Assembly (NCBI GenBank): GCA_029204225.1
Contig: CM055098.1
Span: 15,360,792 to 15,424,791, forward strand
Direction: 5' to 3'
Length of the DNA: 64,000 nucleotides
DNA from: Diphasiastrum complanatum
Lineage: Eukaryota; Streptophyta; Lycopodiopsida; Lycopodiales; Lycopodiaceae
The position numbers and the translations under genes are program-made. Below are positions 57,335 to 64,000 of the stretch, piece after piece. Numbering within the stretch: position 1 is the first letter of the stretch; each line of letters opens with the position of its first letter. The notes beneath the pieces are model-generated. The model did not search any database and was not told the DNA's origin. It saw only the letters and a list, made by a program, of their open reading frames with translations.

Positions 57335-60195
57335 ATGTCTTCTACTGATACTTCTCAGTCTCCGCGCTATACTATCCATCGTGATGTCCCATCTACAATG
57401 GACATCATGATTCTTCCTAGCACAAGCATGGTCACTCAGTAGATGACCCTTGCGGAGCCTCTACTCACTGCAATGGGTATTCATGAGAGAGCCTTTTCGG
57501 GTTGTGTCAATATGGATTTCATCACTCTTGCCTTCAGTACGTGGAAGGAAGAGAAATCCAAGTTTTATATCACCTTCCAGGGAGCCACACACAAAGTGCG
57601 CGTCACTGAGGCCGCACTTGCAGCTATAGAAATCTCATCTGGTACACAAGCCTCACCCAATCACAAGCACGCCAAACAGGCCATCAAGCCATACATTGAC
57701 CTTACCAACGATCTGCACTGGACCAATGATGGCTACCTTCTGGAAGCCATCACTAAGCCTTCCATCCATGCAGCTGTCCAGCTGTTGAATCATTCCCTGA
57801 TGGTTGGCAACCTCAGAAAAGACCGCATCACATCTCAAATCCTTCACAGGATAGTGGAGTCTCACACCAAGTTTTCCAAAGCCCCTCTTTGACCATATAA
57901 CTGGTTCAAGACTGTTTCTAGTGAGCTCAAGCGAGCTATTAAGGCCAATACTAAGCAACAGTTTGCCACTGGCTCTCTATTGTCCCTCTTAGCCACTTCT
58001 CATCTAGAAAACAAAATCCATGGCTTCCACCTGAATTCTGTGCTTTCGGTTTACGAAGAAGCACCAGCCGAGTCATCTCATCAGGCCTCAAGTTCTCATA
58101 GTCGTCGTCGTCCACGCAACGAGATCATAATTCTTGACTCACCTTCCGCATCACGACGTCGCACTAGGCATACCGCGTCAGCTGTGCTTCCACCCCCTGC
58201 TGTTGTTCGCACTGAACTTCCCATTCCCCTCACCTTTGATGCTTTCCTCGCCTCTACTCTCATACAAGGACAGTCTGTGACCATTGGGCCTACCATTCTC
58301 ATCACAGCTGTCCAGGCCGCCTCACCCCCGCACACCGAAGCAACCTCATTCAACACACAGTTCTTCATGAATATGTTCGATGATTCCGACCCCCTTGGGG
58401 CCACCGAAATCTTTGAAATGCTCCAAAGCCCAACGCCCTTTGAACCCCAATCTCTTGGAAGAGGATTCAGGCATATCCATGAATCTACTGTTGGTGTCGA
58501 AGATGCCAGTCAACAACCACACACACAAGGTAGCCCAGCCACACTTCGGGTCGACACAGCTGTAAAGTCACCAAAGCAGTTCGACGCCACGGTGCCTAAA
58601 GGGTTTGAAGAAGAGGATACTTTTGAAGAAGAAGAGACCTTGGCACCTATTACACACCTACCAAGGACAGTACCATCACGTTTTCCTGCTGCTGCCACCT
58701 CCACGACCGTCAATTCTGGTGATGCTCTAGGATTAGTTTCAAGCCTTGGAAAAGTGATCCAGTCTATGCTAGATAAGAAGAAGGAAATGGAGCAGAGGAT
58801 CTCTGATCTAGGATCCGAAAACACTCTAATCAGCCAGAAAATTTTCCAGCTGGATCGAGAGTTAAAGATAGCCAAACAGCATGAAGATAAGACTAAAAGC
58901 GAAAAGAAATTGGCCCAGCAACAAGCTGATCGCTTGGAAATCTACATCAGCTCCCTGCAAAACGCCCTGAAAATCGCACAGGATCAAGTAGATAAGGCAG
59001 TGCAAGATGCCAAGCAACAGGTGCAGCTGTTGAAGGGGCAATTGCAGATGGCCGAACAAGATTGCACACGGCTTCAAGGTGAATTGGATGCGACCACCCT
59101 TGAGCGTGATGCCTATCTGCAAACGCAAATATCCGATCATTTGGTTACACCGGAGATTGCATATTTATTCAAGAAAGTGAAACATACAAAGTGGCCCTTC
59201 AGGGATTCCAAGGCCGGTTTGATAGGTTCAAAGGAGCAACTTCAACCGAGTTGGCAAAGGCAACAGAGACCATCACTATCTATGAAAAAGCAGCTGCTCA
59301 AGTGTTGGAAGTCGGACCACAAATCCCGGTTCCGGTCATGCCGCAATTCTCCCCTTCACGCCAAGAAGCTATACAATTGGATACAAGGATTGATTCGAGC
59401 ATGGACCAGGGGGGAGCTCCAGATCTAGCAGATCAACTGCCAACCATACCGGCAGTACAAGCAGGTCCATCCTCATCAAGGACAAGACATCTATTCAGAA
59501 GGCCCATCAGCGTCGAGGACCAGATCCAGACCTTCTTAAAGCAACATCCGCATGAGTCCTCGAGTGGTGGATGAGTTCTGAAATTTAAGACCTCCGAGAT
59601 CGAGGCCGGCAAAGAATTGGACAAAATACTTGCATTGAGAGAGCAGCCGGCATGGAGAATCACAATTTTTGAGAAAACTCCGAAATCAATTAGGAGTTAC
59701 GTCGCCGGCCCTCGCCAGTTGTGGGTAGATCCTTATTATGTGCCAATGTCGCGAAGACATAAATGGAAAGATTTGGGATTGGCTATGGACAAAATCACCA
59801 TCCATATGCCCAATTGGCCAATCATCCATCAGCCTTACAGCTGGAACATTTCAGTGGACTTCCACTGTGCCTTACAAGCATATCAAAGAGAGTATGTCCA
59901 CTCTCCGGATCCAACGGTGCGACAATCGGCAATGTTTGCTAAAGATCTAACTCTGTTGGCGTCAGTGGCAACCAAATGGGACGATTGCCTTCCTACCCTG
60001 GCATTCGATCCAAATAAGCCGATGGCCTTAGAGCAAATCAAATATCAACTGTCGATTGCTCGACTGTATTTCCGCGTAGCTATGATAGGAGGCTCTTGGG
60101 AATCCCGCTTCACGTCATGGACAACTTCCAAGTGGATTGTCGGAGCCCACCGTTGTTTTCTGCCACAACTTGGATTTCAATACTGCACGTCTTGA
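57335..60195 (+). pseudogene. Additional 3' ORF of Athila-like element (coiled coil)
   Basis: ATG at 57335 opens a frame continuing to about 59190, broken by TAG 57440 and TGA 57890. A frameshift near 59160-59200 leads into a second frame to 60195, with TGA at 59572. The N-terminal part (ERAFSGCVNMDFITLAFSTW, then HKVRVTEAALAAIE) resembles the 'putative plant transposon protein' type found with gypsy elements. The middle is Ser/Pro-rich, and about 58740-59120 encodes a long coiled coil (MLDKKKEMEQRISDLGSENT onward). The C-terminal part (WVDPYYVPMSRRHKWKDLGL) is unrecognised. It takes the position of the env-like ORF of Athila, but no convincing membrane segment is visible. The function is unknown. 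Confidence 0.65.
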
Positions 60196-60299
60196 CTTTA
60201 TACACCGAGAAGGTGCAGTATCATTTAATTAAGATTCGACGCGAAGCCAATAAAAGTCCCCAATAACTGCATATTGCAGGTGTCATGAGACCGCCACCA

Positions 60300-60316
60300 A
60301 TTTTGGTGGGGGATAC
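60300..60316 (+). promoter_or_regulatory. Athila-like polypurine tract region
   Basis: A purine-rich GGTGGGGGATAC lies immediately before the 3' LTR start. Confidence 0.7.
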
Positions 60317-60409
60317 TGTTGGAGGGTTTGCGGATCCCAAGGCAACCCTAACCCTAGTTAATAAGTGAGAGGGATTTGGCACCCTGCATGTGTAAGTCCA
60401 ACCCGATGA
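60317..60409 (+). repeat. Athila-like 3' LTR, interrupted
   Basis: Matches 48649-48742 with few differences, then is cut by the copia LTR. The break follows gatga, the expected first copy of the 5-bp target duplication. Confidence 0.88.
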
Positions 60410-61091
60410 TGTTAAAAATTCACAATTCTAGCTTGACTAGTTTTGGTCATATGACTTGTAAATAGTTAGATGGTCATGATGTGGCTTGTCACACGTGCCA
60501 AATAGCATAGGATTCCATTCATAAGGATGTTCTCAAGTAGACCTAAGTGTTAGAACCTTTGGAATGAGTCCAAATTATGCTTAGATACAAGGGAGAAAAA
60601 ATAGGAGCTATTTTTGGTAATTTTTGCATTGTTGAGGGATCTCCAAGATTCCAACCCTAACTTGGTAGGGATGAAAGATCCACCAAAATTAGCATTAGGG
60701 ATAGGTTTAGGGCTACTCATACCTGCCCAAAACCGTGATGGATCATGTATATATAGGTGATGATATCTCACCAAAATCAATCAAGCAATTTCATGTTTTT
60801 TCTCTCATAATGGTGCAATTGCTCTCTATGTTCATAATTGTTTGAGTACTTGTGATTACTAATGATTATAGGATTGAATGTAGGTCTGGTGTACAGTACT
60901 CAGACTGTGGGAGGCCGTACTTTCACACGTGTGAAGCCTTCTTCAAGGATTTGGGCCATTTAGTGAGGTTCAAGCATACATTTTTGATGGATTTTGATGG
61001 TTCAACTTGTGCTAATCTTATGAAATCATAATCTATTGTTTCCCTCATCATTTCAAGTGTTTTAGGATCCTTATTTGTTGTAATTTTTACA
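60410..61091 (+). repeat. Copia 5' LTR
   Basis: 682 bp with TG...CA ends, bounded on the left by Athila LTR sequence and on the right by the primer site. Confidence 0.88.
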
Positions 61092-61103
61092 TGGTATCAG
61101 AGC
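61092..61103 (+). promoter_or_regulatory. Copia primer-binding site
   Basis: TGGTATCAGAGC is exactly the usual plant initiator-Met tRNA primer site and is flush with the LTR end. Confidence 0.95.
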
Positions 61104-61903
61104 CTAAAGGTTTGAAATGAGCTAAATCCTTGGTTTGCATTCAATTTGATCACAATTTTTGATCTAAATCTTGTGTAGATTGGATCTTAGCAACTAGTAT
61201 TGATTCTAGAACTCAAAGTGAGTCAAATACATTGGAGATTGGTGTTGTGTGACTTCATTTGCAGGTGTTTAGGTGTCTAAAACCAGAGGCAAAGTTGAAT
61301 TCAATTCACATTACCAAGATAGCAAGTTTTGCTTGCTCCAAGCATTGATTTCTAAGCGAGTTTTGGAGGTGATTTCATAGAGAAGGCTTTCTAGCATTCA
61401 AGGAGAGGGAAGATCAGAGTTTTGGGGACTCTTCAAGGCTGTTCTAAGGTGTAGTAGGCACCTCCTAAAGTGATTTAGGTTCAGTCCAACCATTGCTTGA
61501 CTTATGCACCAAATTAGATCAATTTTTCATTAATTTTGATCATTTTTTGCTTGTGATTGGATAGTAGATTGTGTTGCATCCTCATTAAGTTCCATTTAGA
61601 TCTTTTACAAGTGATTTTGGAAGTATATTAGGTTGCTGAAATTCACTCTTGATCAGATCATTTGGAAGCTTTAATGTTCTTTATAGAAAGAGGGGCAATT
61701 CTACTAGTATTGTCTACTTCAATCAAGCAAGTGCATTGTTTCTAGTATTCTATGATTTGATTTTGTTAGAGATCATTCTTAGATCTTTATAGGAAGTCTA
61801 TTACTGATCTTTTCAGGTCCCTAAGAAGTGGGATAAGGTAGACCTTCAATCAAATCAATAGAAGTAACCTTCATTTGTGTCAAGTCCTTGATTAGGAGAC
61901 TAG

Positions 61904-64000
61904 ATGGCATCTATAAATGCATATCTTTTGGATACTAATGAAAGGCTCAACAAAACTAACTATTCCATATGGAAAGTTAGAATGGAATCTATCATGGTCA
62001 TGCAAGATCTGATGGAAATTGTAAATGGTAAGGAGGGTGAACCTATTCATCCTCAAGAAAAAGCCAAATACATCAAGAGGTGCAATGTTGCACTACATTG
62101 CATAAAAATGAATGTTGCAAATGAACTCTTAAGAGAGGTAGGAGATTGCACTTCAGCTCAAGATGCTTGGGAGACTTTGCAAAAGGTCTATGAATCCAAG
62201 AACCAAACTAGAATGTTAGCTTTGAAGAATCAAATCTATAGAAGCTATCAAAAGAAAGGAGAGAGTGCACATACTTTTGTCCTAAGAGTAAAGGAATTGA
62301 ACAAAGAGCTAGCCTTTATAGGTGACCCTATCAAGGATGAAGAGCTTGTTCAACTCATATTGAATGGACTAAGCTTTGAATTTGACAATTTGGTTCAGGG
62401 ATATGCAATTATGGGTAAGCTACCCATACTTGAAGAACTCCAAGGCACACTCATGGCCGAGGAATCAAGAAGGAGCCAAATGCAAGAGAGGATGGATAGG
62501 CTTTCCATCCAAGGTGGAGATGACCAAGCTCTCTTCACCAAAGGCAAAGGCAAGTCCAAAGGCAAAGGATCAACATTCAAGAAGTCTACAAAGCTTGAGG
62601 ATCAAGAAGGACCCCCAAAGGCATCTCCATCAACCACCAAAGTCAAGAAGGACAAATCAAAGGTGAAGTGCTACTATTGTAGCAAGATGGGGCATTATGC
62701 CTCGGAATGCTTCAAGAGGAAGCAAGATCAAAGCCAAGCCAACATGAGCAAAGAGGAGGAGGAGGAGAGTTCACATGAGGACTCTCTCATGATGTCCATA
62801 TTTTCTTCAACAAGCTTCAAAGGAGAAGATCCTTGGTGGATTGACTCGGGTGCTAGTTCACACATGACTAGTAAAAGGGAGTTTTTCTCTTCTCTCTTAT
62901 CTTATGATGGACCTATAAAGTCTATCTATACAGCAAATGATGAAGCTTGTAAAATTGAAGGAGTTGGTAGCATTCCCCTTTGCTTAGGATCTTCCAAAAA
63001 GATCAACATAGAAGGTGTTTTGTACATTCCTACAATAACAAAGAATCTACTAAGTGTTGGCCAAATGGTAGACAATGGTTTCAATGTTGACTTTGCTTCA
63101 AATGAATGTTTCATCAAGAAGAAGGGTAAGATAGTGGCTAAGGGCACTAGACTTGGCAAACTTTATAAGCTGGATGCATTTGTGGATACTAATGTTGTCA
63201 TGTTAGCCGAGGAGCAAGATCTTGGTTTTGAGGAGGAGCTCATGGAGGAGCAAACACCAAACCCACCTATCACACCAAGGAGATCTTCAAGGGCAAAAGT
63301 GGAGCCATCAAGGCTCACATATCAAGGCAAAGGACAGCAAGTTGAGGGTATCTCATCCACTTCTTATGCTTTATCTAGTTTTGAAGAACCGTCTAATGTT
63401 GAAGATGCATTGAACTCCAAAGAATGGTATAAAGCTATGTTGGATGAGTATGATGCCTTGATTGAGAATGAAACTTGGTTGCTTGTTGAGAGACCTCAAA
63501 GGAATGTAATAGGATGCAAGTGGGTCTTCAAGCTTAAGTTGAATGCAAATGGGAGTGTTAACAAACATAAAGCAAGATTAGTTGCAAAAGGTTATGCTCA
63601 AGAGAGAGGGATAGACTATGAGGAAACTTTTGCACCCGTGGCCAAGATGGTCACAATAAGACTAATCATTGCACTTGCATCACATTTTGGATGGATTCTA
63701 TGCCAAATGGATGTCTCTAATGCTTTCTTGAATGGTTTTTTGGAAGAGGATATCTATATGGAGCAGCCACAAGGGTTCATCAAGCATGGAATGGAGAACA
63801 AAGTATGCCATCTCCAAAGAAGCATCTATGGCTTGAAGCAAGCCTCGAGATCTTGGAATTCAAGACTACATTGCTATCTTATTTCACTTTCTTTTGTTCA
63901 AAGTGAATATGATCCCACTCTTTACATTAAGTTTGATGATGTTGGTATTGTACTTTTACTCATTTATGTAGATGACATCATCATTAGTGGAAATAGTGTT
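61904..64000 (+). CDS. Copia gag-protease-RT polyprotein, integrase core deleted in frame (partial)
   Basis: ATG at 61904, open through 699 codons to the end of the window. Gag (UBN2-type; NYSIWKVRMESIMVMQDLM, AWETLQKVYESKNQTRMLAL) is followed by a CCHC knuckle CYYCSKMGHYASEC (about codon 256) and protease WWIDSGASSHMTS (about codon 310). The pre-integrase motif GKLYKLD (about codon 419) follows. Within about 40 codons comes the tail that normally precedes RT (TPRRSSRAKVEPSRLTYQG), then RT (WYKAMLDEYDALIENETWLL, HKARLVAKGYAQERGIDYEE, LYGLKQ-type YGLKQASRSW, catalytic YVDDIIIS). The integrase HHCC and D,D-35-E domains, normally several hundred codons, are absent without loss of frame. Gag, protease and RT look intact. 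Confidence 0.9.
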   Translation, partial: MASINAYLLDTNERLNKTNYSIWKVRMESIMVMQDLMEIVNGKEGEPIHPQEKAKYIKRCNVALHCIKMNVANELLREVGDCTSAQDAWETLQKVYESKNQTRMLALKNQIYRSYQKKGESAHTFVLRVKELNKELAFIGDPIKDEELVQLILNGLSFEFDNLVQGYAIMGKLPILEELQGTLMAEESRRSQMQERMDRLSIQGGDDQALFTKGKGKSKGKGSTFKKSTKLEDQEGPPKASPSTTKVKKDKSKVKCYYCSKMGHYASECFKRKQDQSQANMSKEEEEESSHEDSLMMSIFSSTSFKGEDPWWIDSGASSHMTSKREFFSSLLSYDGPIKSIYTANDEACKIEGVGSIPLCLGSSKKINIEGVLYIPTITKNLLSVGQMVDNGFNVDFASNECFIKKKGKIVAKGTRLGKLYKLDAFVDTNVVMLAEEQDLGFEEELMEEQTPNPPITPRRSSRAKVEPSRLTYQGKGQQVEGISSTSYALSSFEEPSNVEDALNSKEWYKAMLDEYDALIENETWLLVERPQRNVIGCKWVFKLKLNANGSVNKHKARLVAKGYAQERGIDYEETFAPVAKMVTIRLIIALASHFGWILCQMDVSNAFLNGFLEEDIYMEQPQGFIKHGMENKVCHLQRSIYGLKQASRSWNSRLHCYLISLSFVQSEYDPTLYIKFDDVGIVLLLIYVDDIIISGNSV

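Larger units (their letters stand above)
48649..60409 (+). mobile_element. Athila-like Ty3/gypsy retrotransposon
   Basis: 5' LTR from 48649 (TGTTGGTGGGTTTGCGG), tRNA-Asp type primer site at 49412, gag, protease, RT-RNase H-integrase, then a 3.7-kb 3' region with an additional ORF, a polypurine stretch and the start of the 3' LTR at 60317. The element is inserted into family C copy 2; the target duplication would be cctag at 48644-48648, with its partner outside the window. A copia element interrupts the 3' LTR after 60409. The size, primer site, lack of a chromodomain and an ORF after pol all fit the Athila group. Many in-frame stops show it is inactive. Confidence 0.88.
60410..64000 (+). mobile_element. 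Ty1/copia retrotransposon, 5' part, lacking integrase core
   Basis: A 5' LTR (60410-61091, TGTTAAAAATTC...TTTTTACA), an initiator-Met primer site, a 0.8-kb leader and one uninterrupted ORF from 61904 to the window edge. It is inserted in the 3' LTR of the Athila-like element. The absence of any stop in 699 codons marks it as the youngest coding element here. The 3' end is outside the window. Confidence 0.92.

Noticed and set aside
57335-60195. Reading the 3' ORF as a true envelope gene
   Set aside because: No signal peptide, membrane anchor or fusion-type features were visible; only its position matches.
1-64000. CRISPR array, bacterial operon, rRNA or tRNA genes
   Set aside because: Repeats are microsatellites, palindromes or LTRs; primer-site motifs are parts of retrotransposons, not tRNA genes.

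Overview
This is nuclear DNA of a land plant. The evidence is spliced exons of a conserved plastid-nucleoid gene, plant-type Ty3/gypsy and Ty1/copia retrotransposons (tRNA-Asp and tRNA-iMet type primer sites), hAT transposons with introns, LINE remnants and plant telomere-like TTTAGGG runs. Introns of 3.5 kb and 21.7 kb packed with transposons suggest a large genome, perhaps fern, lycophyte or gymnosperm-like; the lineage cannot be fixed from this window. No rRNA, tRNA, CRISPR or bacterial-type operon was seen.

The only host gene I recognise is PTAC3 (plastid transcriptionally active chromosome protein 3, SAP-domain protein) on the + strand. Seven exons (15264-15421, 15621-15789, 19355-19826, 41573-41875, 42491-42706, 43332-43465, 43830-43968) join in one frame across every GT-AG junction and give the C-terminal 529 residues and the stop. 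The 5' exons were not found and are probably upstream of the window or in its first 15 kb. Intron 3 carries a hAT scrap. The 21.7-kb intron after the third visible exon holds a 6.2-kb chromovirus, copia debris, a LINE, two hAT transposons, a second copia scrap, chromovirus debris and a LINE ORF1-like fragment.

Left flank (1-15 kb): a palindrome/minisatellite element, a mosaic of short duplicated blocks, a chromovirus fragment abutting an Athila-like fragment (both - strand), a possible short LTR element (6421-10275) with an unrecognised 186-residue ORF, and an internally deleted gypsy copy (family C, + strand). Right flank (44-64 kb): a second family C copy on the - strand with the same internal deletion. 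A roughly 11.7-kb Athila-like element is inserted in it, and a copia element is inserted in that element's 3' LTR. The copia open reading frame is uninterrupted to the window edge but passes from the protease region to reverse transcriptase with no integrase core.

The points most worth checking are the integrase-less intact copia ORF, the shared gag-RT deletion in two family C copies, the tandemly duplicated splice donor in PTAC3, and a set of short perfect palindrome arrays built from different words.
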